Assembly: GCA_014898415.1 (NCBI GenBank)
Contig: RCTD01000019.1
Span: 1,240,001-1,304,000 of the forward strand
Source of the DNA: Stromatinia cepivora
Lineage: Eukaryota; Ascomycota; Leotiomycetes; Helotiales; Sclerotiniaceae
Direction of reading: 5' to 3'
DNA: 64,000 nucleotides
In this document: piece after piece, positions 24,890 to 36,189 of the stretch
Numbering within the stretch: the first letter of the stretch is position 1
How the letters are laid out: each line of letters begins with the position of its first letter
Translations under genes and position numbers: made by a program
Notes under the pieces: generated by a model
What the model was told of the DNA's origin: nothing
Databases searched by the model: none
Seen by the model: only the letters and a program-made list of their open reading frames with translations

Positions 24890-25069
24890 TGTCGGAATAT
24901 GAATCACGTGCGCACTAGTGTTCGCACTAGTGCCTCGGCATGCATTATTATATAGTTCTTCACCCTTTATAAATTCTAGTTTTTTAAGCAAATCAAAATG
25001 TATTAATAATCAAAGAGTTCTATATATTTGTTGATAAGCTTCATTTCCCTGTATACAATTATCTTGATA
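24890..25069 (+). repeat. Copia-1 5' LTR (180 bp)
   Basis: It begins TGTCGGAATATGAATCACGT and contains a 10-bp direct repeat CGCACTAGTG at 24,911 and 24,923; the inner CACTAGTG is itself palindromic. This GC-containing half is A/T-converted in the 3' copy, while the shared middle (ATAGTTCTTCACCCTTTATA) is conserved in both. The minus-strand open stretch at 25,010-25,195 overlaps this LTR and is not a gene. Confidence 0.8.
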
Positions 25070-25439
25070 TTGATCAATTTTTGTTATAATAATATTATAA
25101 ATCAGATATTGGGAATTGATATAAAGAATTATAAATTTTAAATTTATTTTAATTTTGTTTTTGTAATTGAATAAAGATATTTTATTGAAAAACAAAGTAT
25201 TTTTATATTAAAGGATAAATTTCTAATTATTAAACAATTCAAAAGAATTAAAGAATCAAAAATAGTAGTTATTTAATAGCGAATTTGGAGTTCACTTTTT
25301 GATTCAATCATTCTGTATTTATTATATATTTATTAGATAATATAGGGTATATATTTACAGAAAACCTAAAAGCAATTTCGAATTTTTCGCTTTATCTATT
25401 TTCTTATGAAAAACTATTTCATTTATTTATTTTATACGA

Positions 25440-25600
25440 ATTATCAATTATATATGAAATTGATTAATTCGATTTGATTAATTTCATTACCCTAATTGTT
25501 TTGTTCATTTCGATCAAACCCACTTTGATCAAATCCGATCATTTTAATCAATTTGATTAATTTGATCAATTTTAGTCGATTCGATCAATCAATCCCAATT
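25440..25600. repeat. TTGATCAA-rich segment in the Copia-1 leader
   Basis: TTGATCAA is seen at 25,525 and 25,562, with close variants (TTGATTAA, CGATCAAA, TCGATCAA) filling the segment. It resembles the cluster at 23,150-23,440 in the neighbouring Gypsy-2. No coding frame is open here. Confidence 0.5.
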
Positions 25601-25869
25601 TCAAAATACTTTTAGGATCTAATAATATTATATATAGTATAAATATAATTTCATTATAATATATATTTTGTATATTATAAATCTATACTCAGGCTTTTTT
25701 TAAGATTATCTTAAAAATCTTATAGCGATCAATTTCGATATAATCCGAAAATATATAATAATCATTATTATGATAATCATGATAGATATATTCGAATATT
25801 TTTTTATAATTCTTTATTCTGAAAGAATACAAATCTTATTGTTATCAGTATCAATTATTTTATATATCA

Positions 25870-26850
25870 GAAACGAAGAGTATAATGAATGGGTAGATAA
25901 ATGGAAGTATGATTAATTTGTATTTATAAAGGAAAATCTTCAGGAAATTATCGATTTTTGTAAATTCAAGTTGAAGTTTTATATAATATATAATTATATT
26001 GATAAAGATTTATAAAACAATTATTGTAACGATTTTGCAGATTTCAGAATTGAATATTTCGAATTCGTTAATCTAAAAATTATATTCAAATTATATATTG
26101 CATTGAAAATAAATAGTTTATTCGTTAAAAAAATAATACAATATATAGAATTAACAATTAATAAAGCTTTAATCGAAATACTCTATATTTTATATATATT
26201 ATAATCGAATAATCAAATTCAAGAAACGATAATAGATTGATATTTCCAATTCCGATCAAAAATCATTTTAAACTAAATCAAGATACTCGATAATAATATA
26301 TATTTGGATATTATTCTTAAAGATTTAATATCTTTATTCAATCTTCAAAGAAAAGAATAATTTGTATAAATAAATACAAGATAATTATTTTTAATATAAT
26401 ATAAAGGAATTCAATTATTATAATTGAATAAGAAATCAGGATTTTATATATTTAAGGAACTTTTATATAATAAATATTAAGATCTAGAATAGAAATAATA
26501 TTTAATATTATTATAATCATTATATAATAATAATATATTATTTGAAGATGAAAAATCATCGAATAAAAAGAAATTTATCAAGAAGATCATTTGATAATAG
26601 GAAATCTTTAAAGAATAATAAATACTTTGGAAATGATTATAAGGTAAATGATATAGATTAGAATAATATTTATATATATCTTTATGGAAATAATGAAGGA
26701 GAAAGAGATTTATTTAATAAAAAAGGAAATAATGATTTAGGGAATTATAAGAATAAATCATTCGATTATATATAAAATGATAATATCGATTGTAATTTTG
26801 GAAATCTTGAGAAACTTTATGATAATATTAATAAATATATTGATTAAAAC
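25870..26850 (+). pseudogene. Gag remnant of Copia-1
   Basis: A + strand reading of EWVDKWKYD type followed by KENLQEIIDFCKFKLKFYI, and later segments rich in Asp, Asn and Lys, fit the helical capsid part and the charged linker of a Copia Gag. The assignment rests mainly on position between the 5' LTR and the protease remnant. Stops are frequent and no zinc knuckle is readable. Confidence 0.4.
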
Positions 26851-27799
26851 GATAATTTCGATTACAAATATATTATCTTTTTTAATCATTACAAAAAAAT
26901 CGATATTTATTTAAACTTTTATATAAGAACGTTTTTTATAATATTAAAGAAAAAGATTTTTATATTTTATTATTTAAACTTCAATTATATTCTCAATATA
27001 ATAAAAGGCATCTACAAAATAATGAAAATATCTTTCAAAAAAGAAAAATATTAATACAGATTCATAAAAAAATGGGATTATATAATACTCAAAACAACCA
27101 TTATATAGAACCCCGAAAAATCAATAATAAAATATTTGAATATTATGATTACCAAACTTCGATATTTCTAAAAAGATTTATTAAAAGAATTTCAAATAAT
27201 TATATATATTCAGAAAAAGATCCTTAATATATATAATTATATATCAATATATAATTAAATATATTATTGATTTTTAAAATCTATAATCGGATTTATCAAA
27301 GATCTATAAGATTTTATCTTTATATATAAGAAATCATATTCAAATGAAAACGAAATATTTTATATAGATCAAATATATAATTAAAAGAACCCTAAATACA
27401 ATTATAAATATAAATCCAATTAACAATTCTTTATTTGATCAAAAAGAATTAAAAGATATTTTGTTTACAAAAAAGAAAACTATTAATCAAATAAATATAT
27501 AAAAGCTAAATAAATTGAATCGAAATATAGATATAAGAAATTATTCAAGGATAATAATAAAGATTTTGGATTATATTTCAAATAATATATTATTAAATAT
27601 AAAGGAACTTTATTGGATATTAATATTAATAAAGAATTCATAATATATATTCAAAATAATTCAAAAAAGGATATAAAGGATAATAATTCAAAATATATTT
27701 GAATTTCATTCTGTAAATTGATTAACAAAAAAAAATGTAATAAATTTATTTAATAAAGCAATATGATATATTTTGATTGATTTTATCAATAAATTCATT

Positions 27800-28020
27800 A
27801 ATAAAATTAAAGAATACAAAGTTTTCTTTTTAAAATATAATAATAAAGAGTTTCAGGGTATTATTATTGATATAGGAATATTCTAATAATTTATAATAGA
27901 ATTTAAATAATATTAAATATATCAAAAGGATATTAAAAATACCAAATTGAATATAAATAAAATAGGAATTGTAAAGATAATATTCAGAATCGGAAAAGCT
28001 AAATCAATCGAATCGATTCA
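27800..28020 (+). pseudogene. Aspartic protease remnant of Copia-1
   Basis: The + strand reads FQGIIIDIGIF at about 27,850-27,885. The D-I-G triplet replaces the D-T/S-G catalytic triplet of retropepsins by one C-to-T change. It stands directly upstream of the integrase remnant, as in Copia polyproteins. Confidence 0.45.
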
Positions 28021-28439
28021 ATTGAATCTACTTTTAGGATCTATTGAATTCTATATTATAAAATCAGAAATACTATTTTTATTATTATTATAGGATATAA
28101 ATCGATTTGAAATATATTACAATAATATCATTGATATATTTGTATTATCAATTACAAAGTATTTTTGTATTCATAAATTCAAATATACAATATTACTTTG
28201 GAATATAAAGATCCAATAATTCATATAAATATCCATCAATATAAATAATTATTATTTGATCGAATCAGAAATATAAAGATTATATTATTGTTTTGATTAT
28301 TCATTTATAAATAAATTCTATTGAGTTCTTTAATATATAGATTATATAAATGTTATTTAAAAAGATCTTGAAAGATTTACGAAATTCTATGAATATTATC
28401 AAAAATACAGAAAATCCTTAGATAAATTCAAATTCAATC

Positions 28440-29250
28440 TTTATGATAATATCGAATTCAATTTTTTGATTATAATCGATATTATATATATCAATAACAA
28501 ATTAATATTATATATTATTGATAAAAAAACCAGATTTCAAATAATATAATAATTCGATAATATCAATATAAAATATATATAAAATAAATTGAGAATATAT
28601 TGAATAAATTTATATTTAAATTTATTAGATTATATTATTTATAATATTAGGAAAAACTTTGTGAATAAAGAATTCAAATAATATATTGAAATAATAACAA
28701 TTATTATGAAAATTCTATTCATTGAAGTATATTAATTAATCAAGATAATCGAATACTATTATCAAATCATTTGATATATATATAATATTATTGAAAAAGA
28801 ATTCAAGGATATTAAAATAACGAAAGAATCGGTATTATAAATAATAATAAAAGCAATCAATGATATTATTAATCTTAATAGAATTATATCTATTTTTTTA
28901 ATATTCAAAGTATATTTGTAAATAAACGAATTCGATTTATTAGTATTTAATATTTAATAATGATTTAATACAATCAAGAAAGCAAATAATAAGATCAAAA
29001 GATTCCGAATTGAAAAATAAATAGCAAATATATTGAATTAATATAATAATTCAAATACAATTCTAATCTATGAATTATTAATCAATTCAAAGGTATAAAT
29101 ATAGAAAAAAGGAAATAACCAAATTACTGGATAAACAAAATCATTTATATTATTACGAATCGAAGGCGAAATCTGTATAATTCAATTATCAAATAAATCT
29201 ATAATCTTTCGATCTATAATAATGAAATTTTATATAGTTGAAATAATAAT
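28440..29250 (+). pseudogene. Integrase remnant of Copia-1
   Basis: Residues FLIIIDIIYINNKLILYIID and then KKTRFQII match the first catalytic Asp segment of a fungal Copia integrase family in which the core reads 'D.MYID..P.LHIVDE.TRF'. Further on, YIIYNIRKNFVNKEFK stands at the second Asp block and IIKAINDIIN at the helix after the third acidic residue. GEICIIQLSNKSIIFRSIIM near 29,170-29,240 fits the C-terminal fold. The reading is broken by many stops. Confidence 0.6.
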
Positions 29251-29519
29251 ACTAATAAAACCTATTATATAAACAAAACCTATTGTAATAAAACAAATCC
29301 TTCAGGAAATATTCTTGAAGGACTTCGAAACCATTTCCTAGAAGAAATTTAAGATTGTTTTAAAAAATGTGGTAAAAGCGAATCCTGATATTCTTTAAAT
29401 AATCATTTTATTAATAAGAATATTATATAATATAATAAATATAATACTGATTGAAATTATAGCAATATACTTTATTGAAAATATGATAAAAGTATCAAAT
29501 ATAGTTATCTATTTTTAAA

Positions 29520-29804
29520 ACGATGAAAAAGAAAACATTATCGATATTTTTGATGAAAATTTATTAATATCCGATATATCCCAAAACTTATTAATCTATA
29601 AAGAATCAAAAAAGAAAGAAATCAATAATTTAATAGAAAACAATATATTCGAAATCGTATAACAAATAGATATATTAAAAGATATATGAATATTCAAATC
29701 AAGATTCATCAATAAAATCAAAAACAAAAACATTAAAAAAGCATTCCCAAAATTAAGATTTATAATCCAAATATAAAATGATATAAAAAAACAGTATTAA
29801 TACA
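29520..29804 (+). pseudogene. Reverse transcriptase remnant of Copia-1, first part (interrupted by Copia-2)
   Basis: The + strand reads SDISQNLLIYKESKKKEIN and NLIENNIFEIV, then IFKSRFINKIKNKNIKKAF and KLRFIIQI. These follow the Copia RT N-terminal blocks ('.A...E...L...G.F..V', 'FRFV.EIK..G...K.R.V.Q'). The reading stops at the ATCAT target site where Copia-2 is inserted. Confidence 0.65.
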
Positions 29805-29809
29805 ATCAT

Positions 29810-29976
29810 TGTTGGAAATAAGGCCATCATAGGATTAGAATTGAGGTCACGTGATCACAATGGTGCATAGATCATATTTGGGAATAACCTCAATTCTATT
29901 CCTATTAGAATAATAGATCCTTAATTAAAACCTATATAGTCAACAATACTATTACTTTCTGTATCAAAAGTTAATA
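29810..29976 (+). repeat. Copia-2 5' LTR (167 bp)
   Basis: It begins TGTTGGAAATAAGGCCATCA and ends CAAAAGTTAATA. It contains CACGTGATCAC, which is TACGTAATTAC in the 3' copy. Confidence 0.9.
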
Positions 29977-29991
29977 GGTTATGAGATCCGG
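29977..29991 (+). promoter_or_regulatory. Possible primer-binding site of Copia-2 (half-tRNA type)
   Basis: Directly after the 5' LTR the sequence is GGTTATGAGATCCGG. Its first nine bases are complementary to CUCAUAACC, the anticodon loop and stem of eukaryotic initiator methionine tRNA. Drosophila copia and yeast Ty5 are known to prime from such an internal half-tRNA site rather than from the tRNA 3' end. The last six bases do not extend the match to the tRNA sequences I remember, so the call is tentative. Confidence 0.45.
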
Positions 29992-30449
29992 TTGTACAAT
30001 AATGATTAGAAAGCAAAGCAAATCGAAAAAAGATTAGTATAGTTAATAAGGATGAAATAGAATGAAAATCAAAGTTTTTATATAGTATTACTGAAGCAGA
30101 GTTGAAATATGATAATATAGCTTATAATTTATAATATTACAGACCAGAGCGGAAAGCAATCTATATAATGTTGATATAGAATTATAACAAAAGTGAAGAG
30201 TAAATTCGTATAATTATAAAAAAACATATTATAATATAATTTTACGAATTTTTTATTGTTTTATTTTTATATTTCTTTATTATCCCGAATCTATTTATTA
30301 TATATTTTTTAAGATCGTTTTAAAAATTCAAAGATTATCTTTGATATTCATCAAATAACAAAAAACCTTTATAATATCGGAATCAAATAATTCTTTGAAG
30401 TTTAATCAAAACAATTATAAACAATAGTTTAAATAAACAAAGATACAAT

Positions 30450-31370
30450 TGAGGGGGAAAGAATGGTTTTATATAATTGATCAAATATTAGATGAATATA
30501 TATAGATTGTAGGATCTAATATAGTATTTGTCTATGAGATAAATGATTGTATATATTATAATATTGAGTTGAAAATGAAATATTTAAAGGATAAAGTGAA
30601 TATATTATCATATATTTGTATAATATTTAATAATGATGATAAAGTCTTTATCAACGAATATTCAATAGTATATATACTCTAGAGATATTTTAAATCAAAA
30701 TATATTAGAATTAGTGTAATTATAACCAATATGTATATAATAATGATCCAGAATTTCAAATTCCAATTCGATATTTATTTTGATATGATTATTATCGAAG
30801 CCTGAGATAAATTGAAAGAGTATAGAAGGAAATTAGGAGTTATAGACGAAAACTATTAATTAGTATATTAAGATATTGCCTTATTTTTGATTTTAATATA
30901 TAATCTTTCAATCGATTATCAAAGAGTAATGGATATATTGGATATCCAAATCAGCTTTAGTATCAATAATAAGATCAAGTATTTGTAGATTAAGGAACTT
31001 CGTTTTAAAGATAAATCAGAATGAGTACAAATTACGAAAAGATTTAAGTATACTTTTCGATATTAAAAATCAGATTTCGAGATTCCAAATAATACTTATG
31101 ATCTATATCAAAGGGAAGATCATTATATATGAGATTATCTGTATTTAGTATGAATTAATAAACTCCTTTATAATTACCTTTGTTATTAAAAAAAAAAAGG
31201 ATCATCGAATTTAAAGAAGATCTATTTCAACAAAAAAGATCAAATATATTCTGCTAACAATATCTTTGAATTAAATTCCGATATTAAGGATATAATAAAG
31301 GAAGATTATAATTTGATAAAGAAGATTATTAATAAAACTTCCCTTAATAAATAATATATTGATATAGATG
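30450..31370 (+). pseudogene. Gag remnant of Copia-2
   Basis: The + strand reading after 30,450 has alternating helical segments (for example MIIIEAQDKLKEYRRKLGV near 30,786-30,850, with stops at likely Gln/Trp positions), as in a Copia capsid. Near 31,120 the reading DHYI.DYLYLV.INKLLY may correspond to the zinc-knuckle region, but the Cys positions are changed. Position between the 5' LTR and the protease remnant supports the call. Confidence 0.4.
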
Positions 31371-31744
31371 TTTCTTTATATATATTTGATTAATTTTCAT
31401 TATTCAGATCAATAAAATCTATTATTAAATAAAGGATAAAGGTTGATGGGGGAATGATATATTATTGTTATTAGGGTTTAGTGGATATAGTATACAAAGA
31501 TAATTCTAAAATATTACTTTCAAATATATTATATATATTAAGGCTAGAAGTAAACTTACTATTAGAAAAAAGGATCTATAAAATAAAATTACAAGGGGAA
31601 TTCAACTTTCATTATATGTATTTCAAAAAGGACAATAAGAAAATCATCTGTGCTAGAATGCAAGATGGAATATATATGGTTTTATATATAACCAAAGAAT
31701 ATAAGGATATAGTTTTTTGTTTGAATATATATCAAAATGATTAG
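31370..31744 (+). pseudogene. Protease and pre-integrase remnant of Copia-2
   Basis: The 87-codon open stretch at 31,481-31,744 begins DIVYKDNSKILLSNILYILR and continues VNLLLEKRIYKIKLQG. This is the well-known Copia segment after the protease active site ('G.V.......L.NVLYVP.L..NLLS...L...G'), leading into the gag-pre-integrase domain (residues about 45-85). Just upstream, IKVDGGMIYY and GLVDIVYKD agree. It is not a separate gene. Confidence 0.7.
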
Positions 31745-31899
31745 GAAAAAGGTTTTTTTTTAAAGATAATTGATGATATTAAAGGTATCGATAATGAATT
31801 AACATTTAAGGAGAAAGAGAGATATCTATTATAATATCGAAGATTTAATTATCTAGATTCAGATAAGATTAAGAATTTATATAAGGTATCCAATATAAT

Positions 31900-32740
31900 C
31901 AAACCAATAAAGGTCTTAATTGAATTAGATATTTGTAAAGTGTATATATTCATTAAAATGATTAATTGTATTCCGAAGTAATTGAATCTATATAAATCAA
32001 AGAGACTCGAATTTATATATTTCGATGTTACAGGATCATTCCCAAAATCGATTCAAAGGAATCGTTATTTCATATTGATTATTGATAATTGTATAAAAAT
32101 AAATTGGATTATATTATTTAAATAAAAAGATAATACAATTCAAATATTGAAAACTTGGAAAAAGGAGATGGAATTAATTATTGAAGAAAAGATCATTGTA
32201 ATCAAAATTGATAATATATTAGAACTTTTATAAACTATTCATAAATAATTATTAGGTATACAATTTGAAGTTACAATAATTGCTTTTTTATATCAAAACG
32301 GGTTTGTAGAATGAAATATAAGGATTGTAGAAATAGATATAAAAATAATACTAAAAGAAACTGGATTATTATTAAAATTTTGGGATGAAGTTGTAGAATA
32401 TAATATTTATATTAAAAATCGTATTAATATTGGTTTTGATATAAATAGAATAAATCAATTTTTTATAGAAACTTTTATAAATATAATATCAGATATAGAG
32501 ATATATAAAATCTGGGGGAGCAAATGTTATGTTTATATCAATTCTAAGATTATTCCGAAAGGGTAAAGATATAATAAATTGTAGGATATTTCAAGAATCG
32601 ATGTATTTCTAGGATATTCAAAAGTTACGAATAAATATATCAAAATGTATTCTTCAGAGTTAGGTTATATATTTCGATCAAGTAAAATAATTATAGATAA
32701 ATTTCATTGAGGAGGAGATTTAGATTTTAAATTAAGAAAT
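31900..32740 (+). pseudogene. Integrase remnant of Copia-2
   Basis: The + strand reads FIYFDVTGSFPKSIQRNRYF then ILIIDN, the Copia integrase first-Asp block ('.DV.GP......G..YF....DD'). VIKIDN at about 32,200, FLYQNGFVE at about 32,290 and the following IRIVEID fit the second Asp and 'P.QNG..ER..RT' blocks. Later IYKIWGSKCYVYI and RIDVFLGYSKVTNKYIKMY match the C-terminal '.FG..CYV......KL..R...G.F.GY' segment. Stops interrupt it in several places. Confidence 0.75.
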
Positions 32741-32800
32741 TGTAAATCAGGTTTATAAGGAATAAAGAATGTAGAATTAGATCGAAGATTTTGTGGTAGA

Positions 32801-33070
32801 TTGGTAGTAAACAAAGTATCTTCTTTATTCTTAATATCAAATGTGATATTTATATTATCTTTGTTTCAAATGTTCTTTTTAGTAAATATTATATCGAATT
32901 TAATGATTGTATTAAGTATCCCAATTGTCGAATTGAAATCAGATAAATTAGATATATTAATATCAATATACAATGAAGATGAAGATAGCAATATCCAGAA
33001 GATAAATCAAGAATTTTCTTTCAAGGATATTTCAGATATCGAATTTATCATTCTAAAAATTCCAATTTAA
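32801..33070 (+). pseudogene. Linker fragment between integrase and RT of Copia-2
   Basis: This 89-codon open stretch has a hydrophobic first third and an acidic second half (SIYNEDEDSNIQKINQEF). Copia polyproteins carry a variable acidic linker at this place. I see no independent domain and treat it as part of the broken polyprotein. Confidence 0.5.
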
Positions 33071-33539
33071 AAATCAACTTTTATAGATCTTGAATTTGTA
33101 TTAGAAGCAAAATTTAAAATTGTCTTAAATTTTATTGAAAAGCTTATTTCAATAGGATCAAAAAGTGAAGTAAATTTATAATTATTTGAGATCGAATAAA
33201 AGGATGTAATAGATCTTGAAGACGAATCCTTAAAGTATTTAATACGAAAATGGAAAAGAAATATAAAACAAGATTCTAAAGGAAAATGAGAAAACAAAAT
33301 TATAAGGGTATTGATTGCGATATTTATGTAGGTTAAAATTCAAGAAAATGTAGAATATATTATAATTACAATCCTAATTATTTATAAGATGGATTTTTAT
33401 ATTAAAGATAAGATTGTTTCAGATTTTATAATTTCGTTGATAGATATAAACAATACAGAAGGTATAGTATATTCGGCTGAAGAAATTCTGGGAATCAAAA
33501 TACTAAGAATTTATAAAGAAGTAATATCGGATTGAGAAT

Positions 33540-34400
33540 ATTTTGAAAAATAGAAGGAAGTTATTTAAAAGGAAATTATATCTTTGGTTCAAAATGGTAT
33601 TTGGAAAGAATATATATTTTTTAAAAGAAGTAATCTGGTTTCGATGAAATAAGTATTTATAGTTAAGATTAAGAATAACAAGGTAGAATGATTCAAAACA
33701 AGATTAGTAATTCGAGGATTCAATTAGGTATTAGGAAAAGATTATAATGAAATGTTTGTATTAATAATGAAACTAGATATATTTAGATTATTTCTAATTA
33801 TTATTGCAAAGGAAAATTTGGAATGCTTATATTTCGATATCAAAAATGCTTTCATTGAATCATATTTGAAGGAAAAGATTTATTTCGAATTATTTCAAGG
33901 TATTAAAGTCGAAAAGGGATATGTATTATAAGCTTTACGAAGTCTATATAGTTTGAAGCAAATTGGAAGGGATTGAAGTTTATTATTGAAAAAAGAGTTT
34001 TTAAATATTGGTTTTATATAAAGTTTGATAGATTTATATCTATATATATCCAAAGACTGTAATATAATATTATTAATATATATCGACGATATTATTATTA
34101 TATTATATATATTATCACAAATCATTTGGTTCAATGAAAAGTTATCGATTTGTTTTAATATTAAGAATTTAAAGGAGATTAGTAAGATCCTAAATGTTAG
34201 AATTATTTGTGATAGAAAAATATATATATTAATTATGGATCAAAAAGAATATCTTGATATTATATTAATCAAATATAGTATTATATATGGACAATATTAA
34301 GCTAAGAAATTGCTAATAATGGATTATACTCATCTCTGGTTAATAATCGATGATAATGAATTAGCAGATATAAACAAATATCAATAACAAATAGAAAATA
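33540..34400 (+). pseudogene. Reverse transcriptase remnant of Copia-2
   Basis: The + strand reads FKTRLVIRGFN, VLGKDYNEMFVLIMKLDIFR, LECLYFDIKNAFIESYLKEK and LRSLYSLKQIGRD, the ordered blocks of the Copia (RVT_2) reverse transcriptase. The catalytic box is intact as YIDDIIII at about 34,079-34,102, inside the 91-codon open stretch 34,025-34,300. Stops occur at Trp and Gln positions, as RIP would cause. The gene is dead but this is the best preserved pol domain in the window. Confidence 0.85.
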
Positions 34401-35065
34401 TAATTTATTCAATAGTATATATTTAATTAGATATAGTATTCTCAGTTAAAAGATTTTCACAATTTATAGCAAAATCAACAAAACATTATATTATAGTTTT
34501 GAAGAATCTGATACGATATTTATAATCAATAATCAAATAGAAATTATAATTCAAATCAAAAAAAATATAATCTGATATCTACAAAGAATACAATATATTT
34601 AATAATACAATAAAGATATATACAAATACAGATTAAATTAATAACAAATATAATCGGAAAAATGTTTCAAAGAAAATTGTAATATTCTATCAAGGCTTTA
34701 TATTATAGATTAATAAAAAACAAATATCTGTAATTACCTTTAATACAAAATCAGAATATATTATGATAACAATATTCATCAAACAAGAAAGATAGATTAT
34801 ATAAATATTCAAAGATTTATTCAGATCAAATTATATTGAAAAGAACGGAGATACAATTTAGATATTTAATAATAATCAAAATATTTTAATTTTAATCAAG
34901 AATCTATATTTATATAAACAATTCAAATATATAAATATCAATTATCATTTTATTAAGGATTTAACAAAAAAGAAGAAAATCGCTATTAATTATATCAATA
35001 TATACGATATAGTTGTTGATAGAATGATAAAGTTTTGTATAAGGATTGCTTTTGAAAGGTTCAAG
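34400..35065 (+). pseudogene. RNase H remnant of Copia-2
   Basis: After RT, the reading NVSKKIVIFYQGFIL then ISVITFNTKSEYIMITIF fits the Copia RNase H pattern ('S..........G..ISW.SKKQ..VA.SS.EAEY.A'). YININYHFIKDLTKKKKIAI and IYDIVVDRMIKF follow as the '..DI.TK' end. The ORF end is followed by the purine-rich tract and the 3' LTR. Confidence 0.65.
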
Positions 35066-35121
35066 AAAATGTTAGGATTAATAATCTAAAAGGATCGAAT
35101 AGGATATTTTTAATGGAGGAG

Positions 35122-35288
35122 TATTAGAAATAAAGCCATTATAGGATTAGAATTGAGGTTACGTAATTACAATGGTATACAGATCATATTTAAGGATAAT
35201 CTCAATTCTATTTCTACTAAAATAATAGATCCTTAATTAAAACCTACATAGTCAACAATACTACTACTTCCTGCACCAAAAGTTAACA
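35122..35288 (+). repeat. Copia-2 3' LTR (167 bp)
   Basis: It begins TATTAGAAATAAAGCCATTA and ends CCAAAAGTTAACA, followed at once by the ATCAT duplication. Every difference from the 5' LTR that I can align is A/G or C/T. Confidence 0.9.
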
Positions 35289-35293
35289 ATCAT

Positions 35294-35738
35294 TTATAAT
35301 TTAATAAATAAACTAATATTTAATATTAAACATTATAATTATCTTATAATCAATTATACAAACAATTCTATATATTAGGGATATTACTCAAGCTTATATA
35401 TAAACAGCATCCAATCTAATACAACTATTCTATATCCAATTATCCAAAGAAATAGAATTCCTAAAGGGAATATTACTACAAATGATCAAACCATTATATA
35501 ATATACTAAAAGCTGGAAATCATTGATTTAGCATTTATTATAATCATTATTTCATTATACTCCAAATAATCCAATCAATCTACAACCCCTATCTAATATA
35601 TACCAAATAGAAAGACAAAGTATTTAGATTAATAGAATTTCAAATAAATAATATAATCATTATAATCAATAAAGCATTCGCAAATAAAAAACAAAAAGAA
35701 TTCGAAAATGCGAAGTTTCTTATAAAGGATCGAGAAAC
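35294..35738 (+). pseudogene. Reverse transcriptase remnant of Copia-1, second part
   Basis: Reading resumes after Copia-2 with DITQAYI, TASNLIQLFYIQLSKEIEF and KPLYNILKAGNH, which are the Copia RT blocks '.D...AYL......IY...P.G' and 'L.K.LYGL.QA...W'. It continues with PYLIYTK and NNIIIIINKAFA (the catalytic 'DD' reads NN) up to FLIKDRETL, where the gag-only element is inserted at CTTAT. Together with 29,520-29,804 this shows one gene cut twice. Confidence 0.7.
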
Positions 35739-35743
35739 CTTAT

Positions 35744-35893
35744 TGTCACGAGATACACGTGATCGCGTCCGATCGGGCTAGTACAGTACTAAGCTTCGAG
35801 CCGATCATATATATAGCTTTGTAATACACTCTCTTTAACTTTGTAGCTTTTAATTCTAAGGTTGATTTCTAAACATTCGTTGGGTTCGTTATA
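35744..35893 (+). repeat. 5' LTR of the gag-only element (150 bp)
   Basis: It begins TGTCACGAGATACACGTGAT and retains CpG-containing words (CGCGTCCGATCGGGC). The right end reads GGGTTCGTTATA. Confidence 0.9.
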
Positions 35894-36189
35894 TTATTAA
35901 AAGCTCTTTCAAATAAAAAATGGAATAACATTTATATATACTTATGTATACTCCGTTTGCTCCTATCTAGATATATGCTTCTGTTCTTTCGCTTGTATAT
36001 AAATCTTTATATTATTCAAAGATATTATCTTTTTTCTTATCCTTAATTTTTAAACTATAAATTACGATTTGATAAACCTTACGATTATAAAGCTTTATAA
36101 CAAAGTGATTCATTAATAGAATAAAATCTTGTTCTTATATTCTTTAATCCTCGAATGCATTTCTGTTGCTTATATTCCTTTTCATTCGA

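Larger units (their letters stand above)
29810..35288 (+). mobile_element. Copia-2: complete, dead Ty1/Copia element nested in Copia-1 RT
   Basis: Two 167-bp LTRs (29,810-29,976 and 35,122-35,288) of identical length bound the element, and the 5-bp duplication ATCAT flanks it exactly (29,805-29,809 and 35,289-35,293). Hand alignment of the LTRs gives about 23 differences, all transitions and no gaps, the pattern RIP leaves. A possible primer-binding site follows the 5' LTR and a purine-rich TAATGGAGGAG precedes the 3' LTR. + strand coding remnants are gag, protease, integrase, RT and RNase H in Copia order. It is clearly better preserved than its host Copia-1, consistent with later insertion. 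Confidence 0.9.

Noticed and set aside
25010..25195. Minus-strand 61-codon frame
   Set aside because: It overlaps the Copia-1 5' LTR and is explained by it.
33067..34134. Minus-strand open stretches 33,067-33,297 and 33,895-34,134
   Set aside because: They lie opposite the Copia-2 polyprotein remnants and have no independent features.
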